From IMG/VR virus record IMGVR_UViG_3300032334_001128, positions 1-64,000 of that record: a stretch of DNA of 64,000 bases. The stretch is one strand, 5' to 3'. Below, one piece after another: positions 1 through 8,358 of this stretch; positions within the stretch are counted from its first letter, which is position 1; each line of letters begins with the position of its first letter. The DNA is from a virus. The notes under the pieces are model-generated. The model had not been told where the DNA came from. It searched no databases and saw nothing but the letters and a program-made list of their open reading frames with translations. The position numbers and the translations under genes were made by a program.

Positions 1-2
1 GT

Positions 3-749
3 GAAAAGTTACAAGCATTCTTGACTGAAGCGGCGAGCCATCTGGGCTATAGGAGCCATGCTGGACGTGTATCGTTCTACGGCGAGCGTAACGGGTATAG
101 CGGCCAGCCTTGGTCCGGGTCTTTTATTGATTATGTAGCGAAGGTAACCGACGTCGATATTCCCAGCTGCGTGTATCCTCCAGCTGCTGCAGCAAACTTC
201 TTACGAACGGGTCGCCTCTACGTTAATCCTAAGCCAGGTGACATCGTCTTCTTTAACTTTTCAACGGGTGGTCACTTTGAGATGCCACACGTGGGGATTG
301 TGATCGACGTAACCGGTGTAACTTTTAACGGAAGCTTCAAAACGATTGAAGCTAACATCGACACTGGACTCGCGAAGGGACCTCAGGATCGAAACGGGAT
401 CTTCGAACGAACCAGGTATCTGACGGACGTGATCGCCTTCGGCCGCCCCAACTTCTCACGAAGCCGATTAAAAGAGGGAGATCCGGATCCGAGCTTGCCT
501 CCGGTAAACTTAGCACGAGTGCTTTCGTTAAAACCTTGCCTGGATGTCGAGCTCATCCAACTCGCCTTGGCCGAAGAAGTCGGACTCAGAAATGCGAAGC
601 GGGGAACGTATGACGCTCAGACAAAGTCCGCCTTCGCAAACTTCCAACGAAAGATTGGATACGTTGGTGATGACGCGACTGGCATTCCGGATCGAAAGAG
701 TTTGGAAGCTCTTGCAATAAAAACAAAAAAGTTTGCGGTTTTGACTTGA
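3..749 (+). CDS. CHAP-like lysin with C-terminal peptidoglycan-binding domain, 5' end missing
   Basis: The frame is open from the window edge, so the true start lies to the left; the TTG at 21 is only the first possible start inside the window. The N-terminal part matches the CHAP/NlpC amidase pattern (GQPWSGSFIDYVA, later MPHVGIVID). The C-terminal part, about 528-735, matches a PG_binding_1 repeat (VELIQLALAEEVG, TKSAFANFQRKIG). It probably cleaves cell-wall peptide at lysis or entry. Oddity: the CHAP catalytic Cys position is Ser (TCC at 114-116), while the His codon (288-290) is kept, so activity is uncertain. Its stop overlaps the -35 box of the next gene. Confidence 0.75.
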   Translation, partial: EKLQAFLTEAASHLGYRSHAGRVSFYGERNGYSGQPWSGSFIDYVAKVTDVDIPSCVYPPAAAANFLRTGRLYVNPKPGDIVFFNFSTGGHFEMPHVGIVIDVTGVTFNGSFKTIEANIDTGLAKGPQDRNGIFERTRYLTDVIAFGRPNFSRSRLKEGDPDPSLPPVNLARVLSLKPCLDVELIQLALAEEVGLRNAKRGTYDAQTKSAFANFQRKIGYVGDDATGIPDRKSLEALAIKTKKFAVLT

Positions 750-774
750 CAATGTAGACGTCAAGAGTTATTAT
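746..774 (+). promoter_or_regulatory. Consensus promoter for a leaderless transcript
   Basis: TTGACA at 746-751 and TATTAT at 769-774 are separated by 17 bp. The ATG at 781 lies 6 nt after the -10 box, so transcription should start at or next to the start codon. Confidence 0.75.
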
Positions 775-780
775 CGAACT

Positions 781-1041
781 ATGAATACACCACATGACCC
801 ATATGAAAACCTAACCTTCATCAACGCACTAGTTCAGCAAGACCCGAGCTGGGAGCCCGAAGAAGTCGTTCTCGTTATTGGAGATGGCATTGCTGTCTTT
901 GACGAGGAATTCCCGTATGACGAACGCGTCTACTTCCACTTTGACAACGCTGAGCAGTACGAGACAGCAAAGACCACATTGCTGGAAAACGTTGGCTTCG
1001 TTGTACTACGTGAGCTTGAGGAAGAGGAGGGCGAGGAATGA
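781..1041 (+). CDS. Small acidic phage protein, function unknown
   Basis: 86 residues with a strongly acidic tail (EEEEGEE). It has no Shine-Dalgarno sequence; the ATG sits directly behind a consensus promoter, which indicates leaderless translation. It ends in an ATGA overlap with the following zinc-ribbon gene, so the two form a unit. I recognise no family. Confidence 0.7.
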   Translation: MNTPHDPYENLTFINALVQQDPSWEPEEVVLVIGDGIAVFDEEFPYDERVYFHFDNAEQYETAKTTLLENVGFVVLRELEEEEGEE

Positions 1042-1196
1042 TCGAACCAAAAGATGAGTACGTATGTGATAACTGCTACGAGATGCAGGCAGACTATGGA
1101 GCTCCTGGAATTGATGGCACCATGGTTTGGATTTGCAGTGCGTGCAAAGAAGAAGGAACCTACGAGAACGTAGAGTTCGAAGGAGATGACGAATAA
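1038..1196 (+). CDS. 52-residue zinc-ribbon protein
   Basis: Two CxxC pairs (residues 10/13 and 33/36) make a compact zinc ribbon with an acidic C-terminus. The start overlaps the preceding stop (ATGA), implying translational coupling. GAGGAGGGCGAGG just upstream provides the ribosome-binding site. Probably a nucleic-acid or protein adaptor; no specific function can be given. Confidence 0.7.
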   Translation: MIEPKDEYVCDNCYEMQADYGAPGIDGTMVWICSACKEEGTYENVEFEGDDE

Positions 1197-1212
1197 ATGC
1201 TAGGATTAAAGA

Positions 1213-1479
1213 ATGAATGATGAAGAACTAACATTTGAAGATTGGATCAAGACCGGCCTGGAGAAGGGTTGGGTAGGACCGCCAGTCTGTGTACCACATG
1301 ACGGCGTGCCTATGTCCGCTGAAGAAGACGAAGCTTATGACAACGGCGAGGACCCTTGTTACCACGTAGTCCGGTTATATGATGATCTGGACGTCAAACG
1401 GAGCGTAGAAGAAAACCACTCACCATCTGTATGGCGTGCGACTTCGTACGGCGTGGATCTAGAAAGCAACGGCGAGTAG
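1213..1479 (+). CDS. Conserved small actinophage protein (EDWIKTGLEKGWVGPPVC type)
   Basis: 88 residues. The segment around WVGPPVCVPHDG and the later GEDPCYHVVRLYDD and NHSPSVWRAT recall a small hypothetical protein common in actinophages, which I recognise only as a pattern. The ribosome-binding site is weak (GGATTAAAG); an ATG at 1197 in another frame ends after seven codons and may aid reinitiation. Function unknown. Confidence 0.75.
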   Translation: MNDEELTFEDWIKTGLEKGWVGPPVCVPHDGVPMSAEEDEAYDNGEDPCYHVVRLYDDLDVKRSVEENHSPSVWRATSYGVDLESNGE

Positions 1480-1492
1480 CTCAGATCCGGTA

Positions 1493-1503
1493 AACTTCTA
1501 ACG
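1493..1503 (+). repeat. AACTTCTAACG 11-mer, copy 1
   Basis: One of eight exact copies in the window (both orientations), all outside or at the very end of genes: 1493, 1851, 6440, 6570, and reverse complement at 8350, 34031, 34188 and 34253. Candidate protein-binding site. Confidence 0.6.
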
Positions 1504-1616
1504 AAGCACGGCGTGCCTTTGTTAGATGCTGCAGCACACTGAACCGCGGCGAGCGTATACGTACGTCCAAATAACATAACGGTGATGTGTATTAGTATTT
1601 CTATTGGAGGTACTAT

Positions 1617-1859
1617 ATGCAACAAGTTGAGCTGCACATAATTAACGATGAGACCGATGCCGGCCTGGCAGAAGAGTCTGGTCTGATCATATTTGAAACC
1701 GATGAGTTCTGCGAGAACTGCAACGAAGCTGTAGCCTACGCGGGTAACGGTAGATTCATCCCATGTGTCCTTGTGCTGGGAGATGTTGACGGGGACGACG
1801 TCGAGTACTTCATATGTAGCGACTGTGCTACACCAATCCTGGATCCTGGAAACTTCTAA
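1617..1859 (+). CDS. Small zinc-ribbon protein
   Basis: 80 residues with CENC near residue 32-35 and CSDC near residue 67-70, spaced as a treble-clef/zinc-ribbon fold. ATTGGAGGT upstream of the ATG is the best canonical Shine-Dalgarno in this part. The stop codon is inside a copy of the AACTTCTAACG element. Function unknown. Confidence 0.7.
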   Translation: MQQVELHIINDETDAGLAEESGLIIFETDEFCENCNEAVAYAGNGRFIPCVLVLGDVDGDDVEYFICSDCATPILDPGNF

Positions 1860-2015
1860 CGAAGGAAGATCGCAGCTCAGCTGATGAGCGATCCGGATGT
1901 GTATAGAAACTTTTAACGAAAGCTCGTTCGAAGTTCCGGCCGGAGGAGATCACACTCAACGAAACTTGACATTCCACTGACTGGGACTGTAGACTTCTAT
2001 AAAAGAAGGAGTCAC

Positions 2016-2249
2016 ATGCCAAAGTACAAAATTTACTGGGAAGTCGAGATTGATGGGGAGCCTGCAACCTTGGAACTCAAGGGCTTGTGGGAATCAAAGG
2101 AGACAGACCCTGATGAGGTCTCGTTAGAAGTTGATGCAGATCCAGATCTGATTGGTGATGATTTCATTGGGTATCCAGACAACTATGACGAAGAGCATGA
2201 AGTGGTCTGGAATTCATTCCCGATTGCAATCAGAGTTGACGAAGACTAG
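2016..2249 (+). CDS. Small acidic protein, function unknown
   Basis: 77 residues, beta-rich start (KYKIYWEVEIDGEP) followed by an acidic stretch with many Asp. AAAGAAGGAG precedes the ATG. It converges on the minus-strand zinc protein, with a 4-bp overlap of the two 3' ends. No family recognised. Confidence 0.65.
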   Translation: MPKYKIYWEVEIDGEPATLELKGLWESKETDPDEVSLEVDADPDLIGDDFIGYPDNYDEEHEVVWNSFPIAIRVDED

Positions 2250-2560
2250 TCGTCACTATTCATACGATCAATTAGCCTAGGTGATCTAGAAACATACCCG
2301 TTGTTTACTGGGGCATCAGTGAAGTCCCCCGCATTCAGTAGACGCCCGAGTCGAAGCTCAAGGCAACCAATGCATAGCATTCCCTTATCACCCGGTACCA
2401 CTGGCAACCACACGTGATCGTGTACCATGTAGTACTCGTCTAGGTGCAAAGTATTTCCATTGCAATCCATGCAGCTAAATCCATAGCACTCACCTTGACA
2501 TCCCGGAAATTGATCAGGACAAGGGTCTTCATATACATAATCATCACACGCGTAACACAT
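2246..2560 (-). CDS. Conserved cysteine-rich phage protein (YMVHDHVW type)
   Basis: 104 residues. Cys pairs CYAC, CMDC and CIGC suggest zinc binding. The block EYYMVHDHVW followed by GMLCIGCLELRLGR and FTDAPVN matches a small protein family widespread in actinophages, which supports a real minus-strand gene. No ribosome-binding site is visible; TATACA on the minus strand (2569-2574) ends 8 nt before the ATG, so a leaderless mRNA is likely. Confidence 0.75.
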   Translation of the reverse strand: MCYACDDYVYEDPCPDQFPGCQGECYGFSCMDCNGNTLHLDEYYMVHDHVWLPVVPGDKGMLCIGCLELRLGRLLNAGDFTDAPVNNGYVSRSPRLIDRMNSDD

Positions 2561-2651
2561 GTATCTATTGTATAAGAAACACAGCTTTCGCGCTATAGCT
2601 AGCTCCGAAAAAAGGATCAGAAAAAAAATTAATTATTTATAGCATTTCGAT

Positions 2652-2678
2652 TTGACTTCCAACGAAACTTCCTATAAG
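2652..2678 (+). promoter_or_regulatory. Promoter of the MoxR/VWA unit
   Basis: TTGACT at 2652-2657 and TATAAG at 2673-2678, spacing 15 bp (17 bp if TAAGTT is the -10). It follows an AT-rich stretch and precedes the first gene of the unit by about 40 bp. Confidence 0.5.
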
Positions 2679-2718
2679 TTAGTCCTATCAACATCCAAAC
2701 TAACGAAAGGTAATTCTT

Positions 2719-3198
2719 ATGGATGCTCAACAAACGCTGGCTGGTCAGGCTCTCTACTTAGAGATGTCTAATGGTGCCAAAGGCGATACTGCTCAAATCT
2801 TGCTCGTTCCAATGGGCATCATTGATGGCAAAGTGTCGCAACCTGTAATGCTAAGAAGAACAGTAAATCAATGGTCGCCAAGAGCACAATGGCAACTCGA
2901 CAAAATCCAAACAAACCCTGTTCCAACAATCCCGAGTGGAACTACTGCTACTTTCGGAACAATGTCTGATGAAGAAGCACAGCAACTTTCATTAGAAGTT
3001 CTTTCACCAATCAGAAATCAACTTGCTTATCTGATGGAAAAGGGTTGGACACTTAGAAATAATAAGCCCCTTGTTGTAGAAGTTTCACAGCAAGACTTGA
3101 TTGATGTAAGCAAGTGGTCAAGTCCACAAGGTCTGCTTCGCCGAGTTCTTAGAACTCGTAAAGAAGCAGGTTTCCCCGAAGAACTATTTACCAAGTAA
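2719..3198 (+). CDS. Unknown protein linked to MoxR/VWA pair
   Basis: 159 residues, mixed alpha/beta, no Cys cluster or membrane segment. ACGAAAGGTA lies upstream of the ATG. It sits 25 bp before the AAA+ ATPase and shares its codon style, so I infer a partner or regulator of that pair. The C-terminal half (IDVSKWSSPQGLLRRVLRTR) looks helical and basic. No family recognised. Confidence 0.7.
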   Translation: MDAQQTLAGQALYLEMSNGAKGDTAQILLVPMGIIDGKVSQPVMLRRTVNQWSPRAQWQLDKIQTNPVPTIPSGTTATFGTMSDEEAQQLSLEVLSPIRNQLAYLMEKGWTLRNNKPLVVEVSQQDLIDVSKWSSPQGLLRRVLRTRKEAGFPEELFTK

Positions 3199-3223
3199 GC
3201 CCGAGAGATAGGACATAAATAAA

Positions 3224-4249
3224 ATGGCTACATACCCCCCTACAAAAACAACAGTAGAAGATTTGGATGCTCTAAAAGCAATCTCGATCGATTTACCAAC
3301 TGCTCTAATCGCATACGCCGAACAAGCAGTATCATCAAAGAGCAAGTCAGTTCTTGATGGTCTAACAAACAAGGCTAGTGCCTTGACCAAAAGGGCTTCG
3401 GCTGGAACTATCCCTACAATGAAAAAGGTTCGTATCGTGGATGCCCCGAGTATTGATGGACAAGAGAGTTATGCTCGCCCTAATGGTGAGTTGTATTACT
3501 CTCGTAAATGGTCAGAGATGCCTGATGTCGAAGTCTTGCGTAAAGGTCGTGCCAATGGACACTATGCGTTGCTGTATGGTGCCCCTGGGTGTGGAAAGAC
3601 AGCATTGGTCGAAGCAAGTTTCGGGGATGAACTTTATACAATTCTCGGTTCTGGCGATACCGAACTTTCAGACTTCATTGGTGGCTATGTCCAAACTCCG
3701 AGTGGTGGCTTCGAGTGGGTTGATGGTGCTCTAATCAAGTCTGCCGAGCAAGGTAAAGTTCTGCTCATTGACGAGATTGGATTGATTGACCCGAAAGTTC
3801 TTTCTGCTCTCTATGGATTGATGGATGGTCGTAAAGAAATCACCATCACTCAAAATCCCGAGCGTGGAACTGTAAAGGCGAAAGATGGGTTCTATGTCGT
3901 TGGTGCGACAAACCCTAATGCCCCTGGGGTTCGCCTTTCAGAAGCCTTGCTATCTCGTTGCTTGCTACAAGTCGAACTGACTACTGATTGGTCGCTTGCT
4001 AAGAAGTTGGGCGTTCCAATGTTGGCAATCACAGCAAGTCAGAACTTGGCGAAGAAACAACTTTCAGGTGAAGTATCTTGGTCGCCACAGTTCCGAGAGT
4101 TGCTTGCGTTCCGAGAAATCGAAAGTGTCTATGGAACTGATTGGGCGATTGCGAACTTGCTTGCTTGCTCACCTGAAATGGACAGACCTGTTGTGGCTGA
4201 TGTCTTTACCCGAGTATTCGGAAAAGATTGTCGCCCTGCCAAAATCTAG
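3224..4249 (+). CDS. MoxR-type AAA+ ATPase (CbbQ/NorQ/CobS-like)
   Basis: 341 residues. Walker A GAPGCGKT near residue 119, Walker B LLIDEI near 180 and sensor ATNPN near 229 define the ATPase; the GGYVQT and LSRC segments fit the MoxR clade. Such ATPases act as chaperones with a VWA protein to insert metal or remodel a target complex. The next gene is exactly that partner. The N-terminal 110 residues have no recognisable fold. In phage the substrate is unknown. Confidence 0.88.
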   Translation: MATYPPTKTTVEDLDALKAISIDLPTALIAYAEQAVSSKSKSVLDGLTNKASALTKRASAGTIPTMKKVRIVDAPSIDGQESYARPNGELYYSRKWSEMPDVEVLRKGRANGHYALLYGAPGCGKTALVEASFGDELYTILGSGDTELSDFIGGYVQTPSGGFEWVDGALIKSAEQGKVLLIDEIGLIDPKVLSALYGLMDGRKEITITQNPERGTVKAKDGFYVVGATNPNAPGVRLSEALLSRCLLQVELTTDWSLAKKLGVPMLAITASQNLAKKQLSGEVSWSPQFRELLAFREIESVYGTDWAIANLLACSPEMDRPVVADVFTRVFGKDCRPAKI

Positions 4250-4331
4250 GTAGTCCTATCCCTAGATCAGATTGGTAGTCGAGCTAGTGAAAATTAGCTC
4301 GGCTACTGATCCTGAAACTAGCTGATAGAAC

Positions 4332-4360
4332 TTGCTATAAAACTAAATCACCATTACAAT
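4332..4360 (+). promoter_or_regulatory. Promoter of the VWA gene
   Basis: TTGCTA at 4332-4337 and TACAAT at 4355-4360 with a 17-bp spacer, in the 138-bp gap between the ATPase and the VWA gene, so the VWA gene can be expressed on its own. Confidence 0.55.
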
Positions 4361-4387
4361 CGAAGTAAGTCAAACGAAAGGTAAAAA

Positions 4388-6232
4388 ATGGCTCACTATG
4401 GAAATGTAGAAATCACAGCAACAACTCCGAAAGAGTGGCTTGCTGTTGGTGCGAAACTCGGGCAGTTGGTCAATGAGTGGTCAGGTCGTAATGACCTTGC
4501 TGTTCTGATTGCTCACGAAATCGCTCACCCGAACCCTGCTCTATACAACCCGACAAGTTCGGAAATCGAAGTAAGTATTCCTATGGCATTTGGCATTGGA
4601 ACTACCCCTGCCAATCTTGGCGATTTATCAGACAAAGCAATTCAGTATGAGAACGCTAAGGCGATTGGCGTTATCTATCACGAGAGTTGCCACGCTAGGT
4701 TCTCTCGATACTCACTCGAAGATGCGAGCAAGGCTCTAACTGAAAACGAGTTCGGTGCTCTACACCTGCTCGAAGAAAGTCGTATCGAACATTGGGGCAT
4801 TACTGCTATTCCAAGTCATAGAGAGTTCCTAAGAAGTTCTGCTCTCGAAATTGTATTGGCAGAGATTGATACAGCAGTAGAGAAGATGTCTGCTATTCGT
4901 GCTGGTGCTTACCTATCAGGTCTGACCCTTGCTCGAATTGATGCTGGCGTTCTTGATGCTATGGATTTAGTTTCAGTATCAGAGTTCTTGGATGGATTAC
5001 TTGGTGCTGAAAATGTTGCTCGCTTGCGTGAAGTGTGGGTCGAGTTTCAGGCTCACGCTGACCACGCTAACGCCGAACCCCTTTACGCCTTAGCTCGAAA
5101 GTGGGAAAGTATCGTGAAAGAACTTTCCGAACAGGCAGGTCAAGAACCCGAAAATGGTCAGGATGGATGTAAGTTCCCTATTGGTGGCGAAGATGGTGAG
5201 AGTGGCGAAAAGGGCAAGGGTCGTGGAACAGGTCGATCGATTTCAGAGATGTTGGATGCTCTAACTGATGATGCTGATAACACTATGCTCTCGTCAAGAC
5301 AGAGTTTAGATAGACAGCAGACAGCCGAAGATTGGGATAAAGAAGTCAAGGCTCGTCAGAGTTCGGCAAAGAGAAATGCTGACCACCAAAAGGTAGCAAA
5401 GCAGATTATCGAACAGAACAAAAGGGGAAATGAACCTAGTTGCGATACCAACTCAAAGTTCTTGGGTGCGAGAAAACCAACTGCTATCGAAAGGTCGTCT
5501 GCTGTTCTCGTTGCGAAGTTGCTAGAAAAGGCAAAGTATCGTGAGAGAGATGTTGTCGTTCACAATCAAGTTCTTCCTGCTGGAAAACTTAGAACTCGAA
5601 CAATCGTTCAGGCACAGGCTCTCAAAGCAAAAGGTATTCACAATCCAATCGAGATGTGGAAGAACAAAACTCGCAAGCAAACTGACGAGCCAACTTTATC
5701 TATCGGCGTGATGGTGGACATTTCTGGCTCAATGGGTTCTGCTATGGAACCAATGGCAACGACAGCGTGGGTTCTATCCGAAGCAGGTCGGCGAGTTCAG
5801 GCGAGAACATCAATGGTCTATTTCGGCTCAGATGTATTCACCACACTCAAAGCAGGGCAACACTTGGAAGAAGTGCTGACCTACTCGGCTAATGACTACA
5901 CCGAGAAGTTCGACAAAGCGTTTCAGGCAACGGATGGGATGCTCAACTTACTAAACGGAAGTGGGGCGAGATTGCTCGTTGTTGTATCGGATGGACATTA
6001 CACTCCCGAAGAAACTAAAAAGGCGAGAGAGTGGATTGCCGAGTGTAAGCGTAGTGGCGTGGCTGTTCTATGGATTGGCTACGATAAATCCGTTGGTGGT
6101 GCCGAGTTCATTATCAAGGGAACGGATGCTGAATTAGTTTCTGTATCTAATGATGTTGCCGAAGCAAGTAGGGCTATCGGCGAGATGGCGAGTAGAGTTC
6201 TGTCCAAGATGGGCGAGCGCAACTCCTACTAG
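4388..6232 (+). CDS. VWA-domain protein with N-terminal HExxH metallopeptidase-like domain
   Basis: 614 residues. HESCH near residue 98 with a downstream EESRIEHW segment resembles a zincin-type domain found in front of VWA domains (CobT/CoxE-like). A charged linker around residues 255-330 (ESGEKGKGRGTGRS) separates it from the VWA domain, whose MIDAS motif is DISGS near residue 444 and SDGHY near 533. Together with the MoxR ATPase it forms a two-component remodelling or metal-insertion system. ACGAAAGGTA is the ribosome-binding site. Whether HESCH is catalytic is not known. Confidence 0.85.
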   Translation: MAHYGNVEITATTPKEWLAVGAKLGQLVNEWSGRNDLAVLIAHEIAHPNPALYNPTSSEIEVSIPMAFGIGTTPANLGDLSDKAIQYENAKAIGVIYHESCHARFSRYSLEDASKALTENEFGALHLLEESRIEHWGITAIPSHREFLRSSALEIVLAEIDTAVEKMSAIRAGAYLSGLTLARIDAGVLDAMDLVSVSEFLDGLLGAENVARLREVWVEFQAHADHANAEPLYALARKWESIVKELSEQAGQEPENGQDGCKFPIGGEDGESGEKGKGRGTGRSISEMLDALTDDADNTMLSSRQSLDRQQTAEDWDKEVKARQSSAKRNADHQKVAKQIIEQNKRGNEPSCDTNSKFLGARKPTAIERSSAVLVAKLLEKAKYRERDVVVHNQVLPAGKLRTRTIVQAQALKAKGIHNPIEMWKNKTRKQTDEPTLSIGVMVDISGSMGSAMEPMATTAWVLSEAGRRVQARTSMVYFGSDVFTTLKAGQHLEEVLTYSANDYTEKFDKAFQATDGMLNLLNGSGARLLVVVSDGHYTPEETKKAREWIAECKRSGVAVLWIGYDKSVGGAEFIIKGTDAELVSVSNDVAEASRAIGEMASRVLSKMGERNSY

Positions 6233-6248
6233 CCGACAACAAGAGCTT

Positions 6249-6310
6249 CCCTATCGGGTGTCTGACTTCCCTTTCCTTTCGTTCATCAGACACTCGGTAG
6301 GGATTTCTTT
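6249..6310 (+). terminator. Strong hairpin terminator with anti-RBS loop
   Basis: A 17-bp stem (6249-6265 with 6286-6302, two G-U pairs) followed by ATTTCTTTT. The 20-nt loop contains CTTTCCTTTCGTT (6271-6283), the exact reverse complement of the AACGAAAGGAAAG leader used by many small genes here. Confidence 0.8.
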
Positions 6311-6840
6311 TATCGGCGAGCCTATGATCTCGGCGAGACGTAGCTGTAATAACGGCGAGCCCTACCCGGGTACTAAATTTATAACCGCGTGACCTAGGTG
6401 ATCCTGGGATCATAGCTGCATCAGTGTAACGGGGAATCTAACTTCTAACGGAGTGATGTTTGCAGCTGGTGAGATCTGTCCTTACATGTGCTTCGCGACT
6501 TCTAATGAACCGCTCGTGAAAAGATCTGATGAGAGATGAGAGGATCAGAGGATCAGAGGAGAGGATGGGAACTTCTAACGGAGAGCTCATCAGAAGATAT
6601 GCTGCCAGGTAGTACGTGGGAACCGGTGTGATAAGAAGCTGCCCTGCTCAGGGTGCTCAGGGTGCTCAGGGTCCTCAGGGTCCAACCGGTGGAACCGAAG
6701 TCTGACGAAGCTCATCGGAAGTTTACCTGGATCAGAAGCTGCCTGGTCGAACCTGGATCTGATCAGCTTCGTTCGAAGATTGCGGCCGGTGTATGTGGAT
6801 CTAATGCTGGCTGAGCTCCGAAAAATTAATTAAAAAATTT
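6311..6840. other. Gene-free spacer with palindromic tetramers and a tandem repeat
   Basis: No convincing gene in about 530 bp. It contains repeated GATC, AGCT and CCGG tetramers, two AACTTCTAACG copies (6440, 6570), GATCAGAG repeats near 6540-6560 and a 9-bp tandem repeat at 6645-6680. Open frames on both strands near 6150-6413 only overrun the VWA gene and its terminator. Confidence 0.6.
6645..6680 (+). repeat. Four tandem copies of a 9-bp unit
   Basis: TGCTCAGGG three times, then TCCTCAGGG. It lies in the gene-free spacer and has no open reading frame over it. Confidence 0.8.
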
Positions 6841-6916
6841 CGTGAAATGTGCTTGCTAATGTCGTGTCGTGTGTAATAATAGATACACCAAGCACACTTC
6901 TACGAAAGGAAACCCT

Positions 6917-7264
6917 ATGTGCGACAACCCTGAACACGACCACGAGAACTTTGACCCTATTGAACTAATCAGGAATACTGACGATGGGCAAGAGATTCTG
7001 GCTATCCTAGTGGCGAGCAACCTTGCCCTACTTGCTGACCACGCTGAAAAAGAATTTGTATCTCCACCAATGTCGCAAATGGCAGAAATCCTTGTTGCTG
7101 TTGCTGAACGAATTGGAAATCAAGAAGGCATTGACCTTGCCAAGTTCATCAAGATTACCATTGACGATGCTGTTGCTAACAATTGGGAAGTAGCCGAAGA
7201 TGATGGCGACACTACAACTTGGGTTCATAAAGCAGATAAAGATGATTTAGGCGAGGGTGCGTAA
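6917..7264 (+). CDS. Small acidic protein, function unknown
   Basis: 115 residues from the ATG at 6917, chosen because ACGAAAGGAAAC lies just upstream; an upstream in-frame start at 6869 lacks a ribosome-binding site. The N-terminus MCDNPEHDHEN could bind metal. The middle is helical. It overlaps no promoter and is followed directly by another short gene, so both share one mRNA. Confidence 0.75.
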   Translation: MCDNPEHDHENFDPIELIRNTDDGQEILAILVASNLALLADHAEKEFVSPPMSQMAEILVAVAERIGNQEGIDLAKFIKITIDDAVANNWEVAEDDGDTTTWVHKADKDDLGEGA

Positions 7265-7420
7265 ATGACCCTTGCTGAATTCTGCGATGAGAAGATTACC
7301 GAGCTGGAAGAGATGGCAATTGTTGCTATGGAAGAAGGCGATGATGACTTGGCGAGCTACTTGGAAGGATCTATTGATGCCTACTCCATTATCAAAAACA
7401 AGTTGGGCGAGTTGGCGTAG
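7265..7420 (+). CDS. 51-residue acidic helical protein
   Basis: The ATG directly follows the stop of the previous gene (TAAATG), indicating coupling. The protein is helical and acidic (EEMAIVAMEEGDDD). No family recognised. The gene lies in a stretch without other candidates and has the same codon style as its neighbours. Confidence 0.65.
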   Translation: MTLAEFCDEKITELEEMAIVAMEEGDDDLASYLEGSIDAYSIIKNKLGELA

Positions 7421-7499
7421 CTCGGCGAGCACGATCTATGACTTGCGACAAATCTAAATAACCACTAAACTCTTACTATGGCTAACGAAAGGAAATCAA

Positions 7500-8159
7500 A
7501 TGCCAAACTGGGTCTATAACTATGTTACTGTTACTGGCAAGACCGAAGAACTAAAATCGTTCATCACCAAATCAACTGAACCACGCCCCTATGAGAACGG
7601 CTTGTCGGAAAACCGAGACTTCTCGTTCTGGAACTTTGTGGCTCCACCCGAAGACAGACTGGATGAGTATTTCGGTATTCACGGATGGGTTGACGGCAAG
7701 CAACAAGGCGATACTGCTGTGAACTGGTATAACTGGAACAACGAAAACTGGAATACCAAGTGGGATGCTTGCGACCAGTATGTAGCCGAGATGGATGAAC
7801 TTGGTGATGGAACGGCGAGAATTAGTATTTCATACAATACGGCGTGGAGTATTCCTGAACCTGTGATGCGTGCGATGGTTGAGCAACATCCTGAACTTCG
7901 CTTTGAGTTCTCTTGCGAAGAAGAACAAGGATGGGGTGCTGACTTTGTTGGCGAGAACGGCGAGTTGGAAGAAACTAAATCTTGGGACATCCCGAACTCT
8001 CACGCTGACTATGTTGAGAGAGATAATGAAGACGGATGCCTTTGTAGTCACTTTGACGATGAAGACGAATGGTATAGTGACTGTCCTAAAGACACCGACC
8101 CTAACCGAGTTATCTCTATTGCCGAGATGGACAAAGACTTTAGGAACTTCGCCGAATAA
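7500..8159 (+). CDS. Api92-like protein (ferredoxin-like fold, DUF1281-like)
   Basis: 219 residues beginning MPNWVYNYVTVTG, the typical opening of Api92-like/DUF1281 phage and plasmid proteins, followed by a tryptophan-rich segment (NWYNWNNENW) and an acidic tail with two Cys (GCLCSHFDDEDEW). Role in other phages is unknown. CGAAAGGAAA precedes the ATG; an anti-RBS hairpin terminator follows 27 bp after the stop. Confidence 0.75.
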   Translation: MPNWVYNYVTVTGKTEELKSFITKSTEPRPYENGLSENRDFSFWNFVAPPEDRLDEYFGIHGWVDGKQQGDTAVNWYNWNNENWNTKWDACDQYVAEMDELGDGTARISISYNTAWSIPEPVMRAMVEQHPELRFEFSCEEEQGWGADFVGENGELEETKSWDIPNSHADYVERDNEDGCLCSHFDDEDEWYSDCPKDTDPNRVISIAEMDKDFRNFAE

Positions 8160-8185
8160 ACTTGTGGTGAAAGCCACCTGACTAG

Positions 8186-8226
8186 AACCCCCCTACACTT
8201 CCTTCCTTTCCTGTAGGGGGGTTTAG
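8186..8226 (+). terminator. Hairpin terminator with anti-RBS loop
   Basis: A 12-bp perfect stem (8186-8197 with 8212-8223) encloses a 14-nt loop, CTTCCTTCCTTTCC, complementary to GGAAAGGAAGG, close to the shared ribosome-binding sequence. The terminator U run is short (GTTTAG). Confidence 0.75.
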
Positions 8227-8358
8227 TCTATCCATAGATCATTGACGGTTAGCCTGGGCGAGCTCAGCTCAGATTAGCTCCGGACGTGGCTTGCCGGTGA
8301 TCAGAATCTTAGCTGCGAAATTTGGATCTAAACACGCCATAAATAGTTTCGTTAGAAG

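Noticed and set aside
3441-3734. Shifted plus-strand frame inside the MoxR gene
   Set aside because: Shadow of the AAA+ gene; Walker motifs prove the other frame.
6150-6413. Open frames on both strands over the VWA gene end and terminator
   Set aside because: They overlap the real gene and a 17-bp hairpin, have no ribosome-binding site, and no protein-like composition.
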